Below, piece by piece: positions 1 through 11,216 of a stretch of DNA of 64,000 nt. Made by a program: the position numbers and the translations under genes. The first letter of the stretch is position 1. Each line of letters starts with the position of its first letter. Origin of the DNA: Mycocentrospora acerina (taxonomy: Eukaryota > Ascomycota > Dothideomycetes > Pleosporales); the NCBI GenBank assembly GCA_022701365.1, contig JAKUHH010000201.1, forward strand, positions 1,240,001 through 1,304,000. The letters run 5' to 3'. The notes under the pieces were generated by a model. That model was not told where the DNA came from and did no database searches. It saw only the letters and a list, made by a program, of their open reading frames with translations.

Positions 1-129
1 CCGCGGTGACAGTGGCACGCTAGAGGATGGACAGGGATCAGCCGGCTTCTAGCGAAGAGAGGCATTCGATGTTGAGAACTTTTGGACACAACTGGAAAAC
101 CTGCCATCAAGCCTTGCCACACAGCAATC

Positions 130-3100
130 ATGAGGAGAGCGCGTGGACTTCGGGTGCGTGTGAAGCTGCACAGTCAATCCCATGGCAACACTAATCTAAT
201 CGGCGCAGGTCTCGTCAACCCGCGACATCTGTATCTTCTGCGCCACTCGTCAGCTGGCAGCCACAAACACTCTATCTTCCCCTCCCTCGTCGACGCAGCG
301 CCGGCAATTGAACTCGTCGAGTACCTCGCAATCCGCAGAGGCCATTCTCTACAAAAATGACAGCCCGGCACCAAAGCCCATGTCGCAGGCTGAGCGCATG
401 CGCGCGGCGCTGGCTGCAAGTGCACCAAAAGCCCCTCCTGCCCAAGCCCAGGGTGGATATGCGCACCCACACGCCCAGGGAGGGCACACGTCTCCGGCAC
501 AGAGAATGCGGTCGTCACTAGGCTCCCAGCCGCCTCCCAGGTCGGCCCCGCAAGTGCAACGACACCCCCCACCAGAGCGACGAGCCATGAACAGAGGTGG
601 CGTGTTTGATGGTCTTGGTCGCAGCCAGGACCGAGACAGATTTGCACCACCTGCAAGAAGAGGAGGCAACAACAATGAGGCATTCCACGACAACAGAACG
701 TCGCCACACAACCGATTCAACGTCAACATGGACTACTCGAGACCGCCGGTGAACACGCCAGCCTTTGGCTCGGGGCATCTGAGGCGGAGGAACGAACCAC
801 CCGCACAAAACATGCAGCATTCGCAATCCCAGACAGAAGAGAGGAGGCATTCAATCCACCGAAGTCCACCGAAGAGGGAGATGCTCGGCCGGGATGAGAT
901 CTCAAAGTTGTTGGGCGACAACTCAACAAAAAACCCCGCCCAAATGCCATACCAGCCACTCAACCGGGACTACAATGCGACGCGCAAGTGCTTTCATTGC
1001 GGTTCGCTGAACCACATCAGCTCGGCATGTCCTGCGAAGCCCACACTCCGCGAGTCTCCCATTGCCCAACGGCCTGCACCGAGTTTTGACACATTATCTC
1101 GCCAGTCAGCCTCGACCTCTAGTCCAGCGCCCCAACGAACAGTCACATTCAACCCTGCCGCTCATCGCACAATGGAACAGAAAGAGTCTCTGGCAGACGC
1201 GGCAGAAGCGTGGGCGAGCAAACAAACGGCCAGCGTTGAAGTCGAACAGCCCTACCAGGTATCGAATGAAAGGGAAAATAAGGGCCGTAGCATTGAGCAG
1301 GAAAGGAGAAGGAGTCAGTTTGCGTGGGGCGATGTGGAAGTGGAAACCAGGAACCGTTACGAGGAGCCCGAACGCCGACCAGAAAGACACAAGGGCCGAC
1401 GACGAATGATGCAGCAAGAAGACGACGTCGAGGAAGATCGCCAGATGGGCAAAGCACAGCGCAAACGGCTGCGACAGGAAGCAAAGAAGGCAGCGCAGAT
1501 AGCAAAAGCGGAACCAACGCGCATTGTCCTCCCCGAGTTTGTCAGCGTGGCCAATCTTGCGGGCATTCTAAGGATGCGAGTGGAAGATTTCGTGACGAAG
1601 CTGGAGGAGCTTGGATTCGAAGATGTGCAGAACGACCATATTCTGAATGCAGAGCATGCCGGCCTTATCGCGCAAGAGTACAATTTTGAGCCCGTCTTCC
1701 TGGCAGAAGAGGAAGACGGCGATCTGTACCCAGCACCTGCAGTCTCGCCCGAAGAATATGTCAACCTCCCCGCCAGGCCGCCCGTTGTTACCATCATGGG
1801 CCATGTTGACCACGGCAAGACCACCATTCTCGACTACATGCGTTCGACCAGTGTTGCTGCGACCGAGTTTGGCGGTATCACACAGCACATTGGTGCTTTC
1901 AGCGTGCCCCTGGCCACTGGCAAGAAGATCACCTTCCTCGACACTCCAGGCCACTCTGCCTTTGAGACGATGCGTGCGCGTGGCGCCAATGTCACCGACA
2001 TTGTTGTGCTAGTTGTTGCAGCTGACGATTCAGTGATGCCACAGACCGTCGAGGCCATCAAGCACGCCCAAGCTGCCAAAGTACCCATGATTGTGGCCAT
2101 CAACAAGATGGACAAGCAGGGAGCTGATCCTGATGCGGTCAAAATGGATCTCGGTCGCCATGGCATCGAGATTGAGGATTTTGGCGGTGATGTTCAGACG
2201 GTGTGCATTAGTGGAAAGACAGGGCAAGGCATTCCTGATCTCGAGGAAGCCATTTCAACGCTTTCCGAGACGCTAGACCACCGCGCCGACCCTGAAGCTT
2301 CCGTCGAGGGTTGGGTTCTTGAAGGCACAACCAAGAAATCCGGACGCCTGGCTACCGTACTTGTACGTAGTGGTACCCTTCGCCAGGGTACGATGCTTGT
2401 TGCAGGAACGACATGGACGCGAGTTCGCAGTCTGCGCAACGAAGCCGGTGTGGTAGTGCCACACGCCGGACCCGGTATCGCCGTTGAGGTCGACGGTTGG
2501 CGCGACCAGCCCATTGCAGGCGACATCGCACTGCAAGCCAACGACGAACAGCACGCCACATCTGTCGCTGAGCTTCGCACTCAGAAGTTGGAACGAGAGC
2601 AGATGGCGCGCGACGTGGACGCCATCAACGAGGCCCGCCGACAGGAGTCTGAACGCCGAGAGGCAGAAGAAAAAGCGGAGAAGGCGGCCGCCAAGGGTGA
2701 GGAGGTTATCGCCGAGGAAGTCAAGGAGAGCGGGCCCGTAGTTGTGAGTTTCATCATCAAGGGCGACGTATCGGGCTCTGTCGAAGCCGTTGTCGACTCC
2801 CTGACGGCGCTCGGCAACGGCGAAGTCTCTGCGCGCATCCTGCGCCACGGCGTAGGCCCGCCCTCTGAATTCGACGTGCAACACGCGGCCGACGCACAGG
2901 GCCACATTGTCAACTTCAACACGCCCATTGCCAACCACGTGGCCAAGCTCGCCGAGGAAAAAGGCGTCTCGATCCTCGACAGCAACATCATCTACCGGGT
3001 TGTGGAAAACGTCAAAGACCTCTTGTCTGAGAAGCTCAAGCCAAACATTGTGCAAAAGGTGACGGGCGAGGCGGAAATCGCCGTCGTCTTCGACATTGGC

Positions 3101-3216
3101 CTTGGTGGCAGGAAGAAGATGAAGATTGCGGGGTCCAAGGTGCGCAATGGTGTTGTTGAGAGGGGGACCAAAGCTCGGGTGTTGCGTGGTGAAAAGGTTG
3201 TGTTTGATGGTATGTT

Positions 3217-3254
<38 letters not shown>

Positions 3255-3476
3255 CTCTCTACCCCTATCTTAAACATGTACCAACCAATTTTTATTTTTT
3301 TATTACTAACACCAATCTCAACAGGCATCATTAATTCTCTTAAAAACGTCAAGAAGGATGTCGAGTCTATGCGCAAGGACACAGAGTGTGGGGTTGGGTT
3401 TGAAGGGTGGGAGTTGTTTTTACCCGGGGATCGCGTGCAGTGCTATGAGGAGAGGCAGGAGAAGAGGAGTTTGTAG
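130..3476 (+). CDS. IFM1: Mitochondrial translation initiation factor IF-2
   Basis: GTPase that brings initiator tRNA to the mitochondrial ribosome. Proposed exons are 130-153, 209-3209 and 3325-3476, giving 1,058 residues. The 24-nt first exon starts at ATG 130 and joins in phase to a frame reading VSSTRDICIFCATRQ. This creates an Arg-rich, acid-free start typical of a mitochondrial presequence. The second intron has a perfect TACTAAC branch site and a CT run; exon 3 reads GIINSLKNVKKDV, the conserved IF-2 C-terminal region. The G domain shows GHVDHGKT (from about residue 539), DTPGH, NKMDK and SGKTG, followed by the beta-barrel and C-terminal domains. The N-terminal third is low complexity and contains a CCHC zinc knuckle (CX2CX4HX4C, near base 990), unusual for IF-2. 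The frame is also open back to about base 200, so the first exon is the least certain part. A separate ATG at 69 opens a short upstream frame. Confidence 0.93.
3221..3249. repeat. (CT)n tract inside IF-2 intron 2
   Basis: Simple CT dinucleotide run just downstream of the donor of the last intron of the IF-2 gene. It keeps the frame open through the intron, which would mislead a naive single-exon call that ends at 3334. Confidence 0.95.
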
Positions 3477-4250
3477 ATGATGATGATTATGATGAAGATG
3501 ATGGATGTGTAGATGTAGATGTAGGTGAAGATGTAGACGGTGTAGATGATGAAGAGTATAGATGTGTACGAGTAGGGAGAATGTAGTTGGTTGTATATTA
3601 TATTTATTATATACCTACTAAGGAAATCTTTTGTGCTCCTTATTTTTTTTATTTTTTTTTAGAAAATATATATAAATAATCGGTTGATTCTGGCTGTGAA
3701 GTGAAGTGATGCAATGCCTTGTCTTGTCTTGTCTTATACATGGGAAAATTAGAGGGATTGTTTCTCCTTCTTCTTCTTCTTCTTCTTCTTCTTCTTCTTC
3801 TTCTTCTTCTTCCTCATCCTCTTCCCAACATGTTAATAAATTAAAATATATATACAGAGAGAGAGAGAGAGGTGTAACGCCCAATCATACAAATTCATAA
3901 ATATAGATGTATATATATAGATGTGTATATGCTCATCCGCTCCTAACCTCGCTGGAAAATGCTAGACCACGAACTCCCTTTCATATCCATTGCTACTCCT
4001 TGTAAAATAAAAGTAAAAAAAAATTTGAGAGAAAAAAAATACACTGCGATATATTACATTACACGATTTGACATGACATGACATGAAATGACATGACACA
4101 ACACCAGACTCCCCTTCTCATCCTTCTGTAAAAAACTCCCACTCAACACCATCATCACCATCATCGTCGACGTTATCGTACAAACAGAATAGACAGATAA
4201 GCAAACAAAACATTTCACACCAATAATTTCCCTCTTCTAATCATTATATT
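3477..4250. other. Convergent 3' intergenic region with simple repeats
   Basis: Lies between the 3' ends of the IF-2 and UNC-50 genes. Directly after the IF-2 stop there is a GAT/GTA-rich degenerate tract (about 3477-3565). It is followed by AT-rich DNA, a CTT run, a short GA run (about 3857-3871) and repeated ATGAC units (about 4068-4096). No gene is visible. Confidence 0.8.
3767..3811. repeat. (CTT)15 microsatellite
   Basis: Fifteen uninterrupted CTT units in the 3' intergenic region. Both strands stay open as poly-Ser or poly-Glu frames, which explains short spurious frames here. Confidence 0.95.
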
Positions 4251-5213
4251 TCACACAGCCTTGCGTAACCGTGCGCCAGCCCACAGCACAGGGGCGAAAT
4301 GACTCGACACATTAAAGCCAAACAGCGAGGCGAACCACAGGATGGTGAAGACGGCAATGGGGACAAGGAGGAGCTCGGTGTGGTGTAAGAAGGGGAGGGC
4401 GTTGTAGCCGAGAAAGGTGATGATGAAGTAGTAGTTTAGAGCGAGGAGGTAGAGGGTGTTTGAGAGGAGGAGGGAGAGCCTTTTTTTTTAAAAAATTCAA
4501 GTTAGACATGTTTGTGTGGACATGTGTGAAGAGAAGAAGAAGAGAAACGTACCAGTGGTCTGTCCTGACGAGGGGCATGCATAGCCACTGCACTACGTAG
4601 AGGAATACCCACACGGGCACGAATGCGCGGATGGCAACGTCCCAGCAGTATCCGAATTCTAGCTCCTCCTTGCTTTCTACGCCGAGGTCGTAAAGCCCCC
4701 GTCGGCGGCCTGGGAGGAGAGAGTTGCCTGGCCCGAGCAGACGCCCGACCAGCAAGTAGAAGAGTGTTGCTATCAGCAGGGAGAGCAGCAGGAAGTGTGC
4801 AAAGATGAAGATGAGCGTAATGTGCAGGGTCTGTGTGAAGCCGTCGGCGTAGCTGAGCCCCCAGGCGAGGGATGTGACGGCAAGGAACAGCGAGAGGAGG
4901 TATGTGAAGGAGGGGTCGGGGCGGTGGTATGTTTTTGTGGTTTGTTTCTTTGGAGGCCAGAGTCAGCATGGGGAGTCGGTAGGCAGACGGAGATGAGAGG
5001 GCGCACGTGGTAGTATATTTGGCGGAAGACCTTCTTGGGTGCAATCATCAGGCTCATAATCTCCCAGATGGCCATTTCAAAGTCCATGGAGGGAAACTTG
5101 AAGAGGCGCTTGAAGAAGCGCGGCATGCGGGCTTCGTTGCGGCGCGAGGGGGCTGTGGAGCCAAAGTTGGAGGGCCCGCCTGTTGGGCGGGGGAGGGATA
5201 TGTGGGGGTTCAT
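4251..5213 (-). CDS. GMH1: UNC-50 family Golgi membrane protein (Gmh1-like)
   Basis: UNC-50/Gmh1 proteins are polytopic membrane proteins of the early secretory pathway, linked to Arf-GEF function in yeast. Exons on the minus strand are 5213-5007, 4947-4553 and 4479-4251 (276 residues). Introns are 59 and 73 nt, with CTGAC and CTAAC branch sites. Family features are clear: a basic start (RRNEARMPRFFKRLFKF), then MDFEMAIWEI, APKKVFRQIYYHKQT across the first junction, WARD-like RPDPSFTYLLSLFLAV, and a terminal hydrophobic region ending FGFNVSSHF. About five hydrophobic segments lie between residues 80 and 265. ATG 5213 is chosen because it opens the frame carrying the conserved block and gives the usual family length. 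It is divergent from RNA14, with 685 bp between start codons. Confidence 0.92.
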
Positions 5214-5898
5214 GGTAGTGGAGGTGGTGGTGGTGTTTGGAGCTGTGAGGTGGGTGTGGATATGGCTGTGGATATGGCTGTGGCTGTGGCTGTGGCTGCA
5301 GCCAGGAAGCTGGAGTCGTGTCGCAGCAAAGACGCCGAGGGTTCTGGGGCGCGTCACGTGTGGCCGCCGTGCAGTAGGGGCCTGCGGTTGGCGCCGTGGG
5401 GGCGTTGGGGTGTGAGGCGACGGGTGGATATGAATGTGGGTGTGGGTGGTGAGCGGCGGATGGTGAAAGTGTACCTGGACGGTTGCACGCCATGACATGC
5501 CCGGCCTGCGGGTGGCCCACGCCGATGAGCGACCGAGGACTTGGCGCGAACAAGCTCATGGCCGGATGCCAAACCTCTGCTCCTCGACACTGCATCCCTC
5601 GCCCGCCAGCCACCCGAGCACCGCGCATTGCCCTGCCGCCCTGCGCATCTCCGTCTCCGTCTCCGCGTGCCCAGCCCCCGCCCTCTGGCGCCCGTGAGAG
5701 TCGAGGCGTCGCCGCAGCTCCTGTCCCAAGCGCGACCCGGCACGCTGTTTCGCTGCACCGACTGACCACGCGACAAAGACACGCATTGCCCGCAGCCCGC
5801 CTTCCGCCTTCTGTCTGCCGCCCGTAGTAGGCATCTCTGCTCGCGCGCGCCTGCCGCACTGCTCCTGACCACACTGCAGCCCCCTTCTGTCCGCAGCC
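5214..5898. promoter_or_regulatory. Shared upstream region of GMH1 and RNA14
   Basis: GC-rich 685-bp spacer between two divergent start codons. It contains a TGGCTG/TGGATA repeat tract (about 5259-5298) and a CACGTG E-box-like site near 5356. No TATA box is obvious and no gene is seen. The open frames here are compositional artefacts. Confidence 0.55.
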
Positions 5899-8800
5899 AT
5901 GGCCGACGAAGCTGAGCTCGCCTTCCTGCAGGGCCAGGTCGAGTACGACCCAGCCGCCGCCTGGCCGTCTACCGACGCGCAGCTGCCTGCCGACGACCAA
6001 GACGACGAATACGACCCCGAGACGACGTACTCGCCGCACGCCTCGATACAGTCGGCATCGGTGCCCGAGTCGGCCGCCAACTCGCCTCGGCCAGCCGACG
6101 GGGACATTGCCGACGCGTCGCAGCCTTCGCCCGCCCCAGAGTCGACCGAGGCTTCTGCGGCGCCGACGCCGGCGCCGGCAAAGCAGCCGCGCACCGTGGG
6201 TGGGTTTGTCGTCGAGAGCGAGGACGAGGAAGAGGAGCCTGTCGCGCAGCCGCAGACGGCGGGCGCCCCGGTACCGCGTGCTTCTGGCTCTGCAGAAGCA
6301 CCGCAGCGTTCATTTACAAACACTCCAAACAATACACTTGCCACTCCAGATGTACAGTTACATAGTGCACAAGATCAGGGTCCTGCCTCCGTCTTCTCTG
6401 CTTCTGTCGCTGCCAATGAGCTTTCTTCTTCTCTTGCTTCCGTTGTTCCCAATGGCAGTACGCCTGTCCCAGACACTGTTGTGCCAGGTGCTCTAGACGT
6501 CTTGTATGCTGCTTCGGCGCGCCAGTCCGCTGCTCCAGCCACTCCCGCTCCCGTCCCCACTCCTGCTTCGCTTCCGAAGCCGCGCCTTCCTCAGGATCGC
6601 GTTGGCATCCTTGAAGACCGTATTGCTGAAGATCCACGTGGTGACATCGAAGCATGGCAGAATCTAATTGAAGAGCACCGCAGGCGATACAAGACCGACG
6701 AGGCACGAGCCGTTTACGAACGCTTCTTCAAAATCTTCCCCACAGCTGTGAGCACCATCTACCATGATCTGCACCAATCTTTTTTTTTCTGTGGCTAACT
6801 TTGACAGGGCGAGAAATGGATCGAGTACATCAACTTTGAAACAGAGCTTGACGAGCTGCAAAAGGTCGAGGTTTTGTTCGCTCGTTCTGTGCCGCTGGCT
6901 CCTTACGTTGCTCTCTATTCGGCTTACATTGACTTTATTCGTCGTCGCTACAATCTGACTACTGACTCAAATGGCACGAATCGCCAGATCATTACCCAAG
7001 CATATGAATTCGTGCTCGACCAGGTCGGCATCGATGTCAGTGCTGGAAAGCTCTGGCTTGATTACATTGAGATGCTCAAGACCGGCCCCGGTGTTCTTGG
7101 TGGCAGCAGCTGGCAGGACATGCAAAAGATGGACACCATCCGAAAGGTCTACCAACGCGCTGTTTCGATTCCCCACGGAGCCACATTAGAGATCTGGCGC
7201 GAGTACGACAGGTTCGAGATGAACCTGAACAAGGTCACTGTAAGTTGGCTAATCCATACCTCGCACATGAGCGGAGCTGATGTGTTCTGCAGGGTCGCAA
7301 GAATCTCCAGGAAAAGTCACCTTCATACATGACTGCACGAAGCGCTATCAATGTTCTCGAAAATAACATCACTCGAGAAGTCGACCGCACCACGCTACCC
7401 AAACTGCCACCTGCAAATGGATTCGATGGCCACGACGAGTACATGAAACAGGTCCAGGTATGGAAAAACTGGATCCAATGGGAGAAGAGCGACCCGATCG
7501 AATGCGCAACCGACGACCGGGCTCTCTACAACAAGCGCGTCCTTCACATTTACAAGAATGCGCTCATCTCACTCCGCTTTTGGCCAGAGTTGTGGTTTGA
7601 CGCCGCAGAGTGGTGTTTCGATAACGGACTGCAAGAGGACGGCAATAAGTTCTTGAACGAGGGCATTGAAGCTAACCCCGAGAGCTGCCTGCTAGCCTTC
7701 AGAAAGGCAAACCAAGTTGAGCTTCGCAATGACTTTGAGGACGGCCAACCTGGTCTCGTCGCCAAGGGCAAGTCTGTTCGGGAGCCGTTCATGAAAGTTT
7801 TAGACACCCTGTACGACCTTACAGATCAGACGAAGAAGCGACAAGAGCACTCGGTTGCGCGAGCGAGAGAGGCATTCGAAGCACAGAAGAAGGTAGAAGA
7901 TGATGCGAGGGCTATCACTGACAGGAATTCAGACGACGCCGACGAGGAAAATGAAGCTGAAGCTACAAAACGAATCAAGGAGAAGGAAGATGCATTTAAT
8001 GCTCAGATCCAGGCTATCTCTGCAGGCTATAACGCGCAAATGCACATTCTTAAGAAGACTCTGACCTTTGCATGGATTGCTTTGATGCGAGCCATGCGAC
8101 GCGTACAAGGCAAGGGCACGCCTGGCGCAGACCTATCGGGTTTCCGGGGTGTCTTTACAGAGGCCCGAAAGAAGGGAAAGCTGCTCAGTGAGGCCTATGT
8201 CGCAAGCGCCCTCATCGAGCACCACTGCTACCAGGACCCGGCTGCCAGCAAGATTTTCGAACGTGGCATGAAGCTCTTCCCAGAGGACACACAGTTTGCA
8301 TTGGAATATATTAAGCATCTGATCAAACTGAATGATTCAACCAGTGAGTGGTATCACCATTTCTCCATCAAATTGTGTATTAATATTTGCAGATGCGCGC
8401 GCAGTATTCGAGACCATCATAGGAAAGGTCATTGCTAAGCCGGAGAATATCGCCAAGGCGAAGCCATTATTCCTCTACTTCCACGAGTACGAATCGCAGT
8501 TTGGCGAGCTGGCTCAAATTACAAAGATCGAGCAGCGCATGGCGACACTGTTCCCTGAGGATCCTCAACTGTACCGCTTCTCACAGAGGTTTGCCGACTC
8601 CACTTTCGACCCCATGACAGTCCGCCCAGTCATCTCGCCAAGGACTCAGATGAGGCCAGTCATGCCGGTAATGCCAGGAATACCAGGAATGCAAAACGTT
8701 GTAAATTCCATTGAAGAGCAGCAGCCTCTACCAGCGATACCACCACAAATCCAGGCCCAAGAGCAACGCCATGCTTCGCCTAGCCTTGTCAACTCGCCAC

Positions 8801-9246
8801 ATTTGAACAACATGCTCCCCATTACCAACTCACCGAAGCGCCCTCTGGAAGACATCGAAGAGAGCGTACAACCTCGCAAACTCGCCCGTGGGGAATCTCC
8901 CCTCAAAGGTGCAGCAGGCCGACGTCTCGACGCAGCGCGTCGTAACCTGGCCGCCAGCAATAACACTCCCGTCGGACCTCCCCAAGGCCCCACTCCCATT
9001 GCAAAAGAAATTACTTTCCTGCTGAGCATCATCCCCGCGGCACACACATACCGAGAAACACGCTTCAAGCCCGAAGCCATGGTCAACATGCTGCGCAACA
9101 TCACAAGCATTCCCATCCCCACGCTCGTAGGGCATCAGGGCCTGCAGCCGCAGCGCTATGGTACGACGCCTACCACCGCGCAGCAATTGCTCAGTATCCA
9201 GGAAAAGTATGGGAACGGAGGGCAGCATGGTGCATGGGGAAACTAG
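5899..9246 (+). CDS. RNA14: mRNA 3'-end processing protein Rna14
   Basis: Rna14/CstF-77 is the HAT-repeat scaffold of cleavage factor IA, which cleaves and helps polyadenylate pre-mRNA in the nucleus. Four exons: 5899-6747, 6808-7239, 7293-8343 and 8393-9246, giving 1,061 residues. The three introns (60, 53 and 49 nt) are all in phase. The first ~235 residues are acidic and Pro/Ala-rich, as in other fungal orthologues. HAT/Suf repeats follow (AWQNLIEEHRRR, TLEIWREYDRFE, ELWFDAAEWCFDNG, ARAVFETIIGKV). Near the end is the conserved Rna15-binding 'monkeytail' (IIPAAHTYRETRFKPEAMVNML). ATG 5899 (context GCAGCCATGG) is the first in frame. Confidence 0.95.
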
Positions 9247-10437
9247 GCGCGTTCGAAAGAGCACAGAAGATAGGTCAGCTGGATTAAAATTGAGGCGATT
9301 GGAAACTCAAAATGTGTCTTGGAATGAATGTATATTTCGTGAAGAGATGGAGAAGAAGGAGAAGAAGGAGGATACGCAGAGAGATATTTTGCATGTAGTA
9401 TGGCGTTTGTGGTTCTCTTTGACGAAGTCGTGTGGGATTGTCGGTTCTGTACTTGTACTTGCGCTGACTGAGAGGTAGTTGGATGAATGGGTGGGTGGGA
9501 TTGGACTGTGCTTTGGCATGTCTTTTTCGAGCGTTGGCGTTTTTTTTTTTGGATTGGGACTGCAAGGGGGTGGGTGGATGGAGAGAATGAACCCCAGCCA
9601 GCCAGCCAACTAGTCAGCCCCCTTGGTAATATCATCAATTAAAAAATTCACGGGTCTGTCTACTTGATACTTTTGTGTCTTATTCTTTCTCTTGTCCGAC
9701 TGTTCTGTGTGTTGGTGGTTTACTATTTGTAACAAGTGTCACTCGTGAATTGATGCCTATGTGGGTGAGTGGGTGGTATGATGCGAAAAAGCCAGCATTC
9801 ATTACTCTGATTATTTTCTTGACGATAGAAGATTTGGGCAACAAGGTACATCTCTATAGGCCAATTAATTATCTCTTTGCTTCACCGCCACTTTTTCTCT
9901 TTTCGTAAATCTTACTTCCCCTCAATCCATCTCGACTTTCATTCATATATATATCTACCACATGTACTCATCTTCCTCGCGAAGAATTTCCATCTCCTCC
10001 AATACTCTCCTGCTTTTTATCATCGGTTTTACCCTGTCAAAGGTTTACGTGAATTCTCCTGCGGGAATGATGGAAAATTTTACCTGGATGCTTGTGTGGA
10101 TTGGAAATGGAGGAGAAAGCGATGGCAGTGGTTCACTAACAGAAATAATTGTCCGTGTTAGGATATACGGTATGGAGGGGGTTTTTTCGTTTGGGAGATT
10201 CTGGGATATGTTTTTGGGTCAGATGAGTTGTCATTACGAGCTATTTTATTTCTCTCACTAATGGGAATGATGGCGAAGCAAATTACTAAATCACAATTGT
10301 TGCCTGTTCGAGCCTCACCATGGCTCTCACCATGTAGAGAGAGAGAGAGCTACGCCATCAGTTATCCCGAGAAAGTCTCTCTCACCTCAATCGGCCTCTC
10401 ACTAGTTATCTAGCGTCTGAGGATCTAGACCTTTGCA

Positions 10438-10445
10438 TATATAAA
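10438..10445 (+). promoter_or_regulatory. TATA box candidate for the Argonaute gene
   Basis: A consensus TATATAAA about 770 bp upstream of the Argonaute ATG. If used, the leader is long and probably spliced. The position relative to a transcription start cannot be verified from sequence alone. Confidence 0.4.
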
Positions 10446-10511
10446 CACGTATTCGAGGCTTCCTGGGCTTATCTCCACCACACTACAACTCTTCTTCCAT
10501 ACCGCTCGATT

Positions 10512-10519
10512 TGACGTCA
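10512..10519. promoter_or_regulatory. Palindromic CRE (TGACGTCA)
   Basis: A perfect 8-bp cAMP-response-type element, the consensus for ATF/CREB bZIP factors, about 67 bp downstream of the TATA candidate. A single occurrence is only suggestive of regulation. Confidence 0.35.
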
Positions 10520-11216
10520 AGTCGATAGGTCCTTTAATCCTCAACTTTCCCTGTCTAGACTAACAACTCTCTTCTCATCCACAACTCGAGCAGGCTCGGA
10601 ACGCTCAGCACAGCTGTCAGTTTACTCCACACTACACTGCGGGCAGCTCCAAGTACTAGAACCTATACGTAAGTGTTCCTTCAGCTCTTCCTCACCATCA
10701 TTGGATTCTCCTGCTGTCGTCATCAACATCAACGCGTCTTCACTTCGAGCTCTTTCCCGATTCGTGTTGCCGCTCACTTCCCGCCGTCACCATGACAATA
10801 CCACATGGACCTGCTTTCCTGATTTTTGTCACATCATTCACTTGCTCTACCTTTTAAATCCCTCTCCCCCGCCTCATACGACCCCACTACATCAAAACTA
10901 CTCACATTCGTACGTTCTGCCTCACTCACATACATCCCTCTACGCACCTTTTGGGCTCGTATCTCTTCTGTAATCACATAAGTGTGAAGCTTTGATTTTG
11001 GGGCAACTGTACTGACTCTACCGCTTCAACCTTAGGCTCGATCTGTGATCGACCACAAGCACTCCCTCCGCGCAATTCCTTACCAGCTCCGATCTGAGAT
11101 CAAGGTATGCCACAGCATTATCGCTCTACCCACATACTTGAGCAATCAAACGACAACATTACTTTAAACTCTCACACGTGCTCGTTAAATGTCGCTAACA
11201 AGGAGCAGAGCTCGCA

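Larger units (their letters stand above)
9247..11216. other. Intergenic: RNA14 3' region and long Argonaute leader
   Basis: About 2 kb without a recognisable protein gene. The right half looks like the promoter and 5' leader of the Argonaute gene: a TATATAAA box, a palindromic CRE and pyrimidine-rich sequence. Possible leader splice signals are a GTAAGT at 10669 and a CTGAC branch with TTAG near 11035. The left half, after the RNA14 stop, is GAAGG-rich and then AT-rich, with nothing identified. Confidence 0.6.

Noticed and set aside
2273..3382. A 369-codon frame antisense to IF-2
   Set aside because: It runs over the conserved IF-2 C-terminal half and the CT repeat; composition and lack of motifs mark it as a shadow.
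10290..10330. GTTCGAGCC, a possible tRNA T-loop
   Set aside because: Neighbouring sequence cannot form the other tRNA arms.
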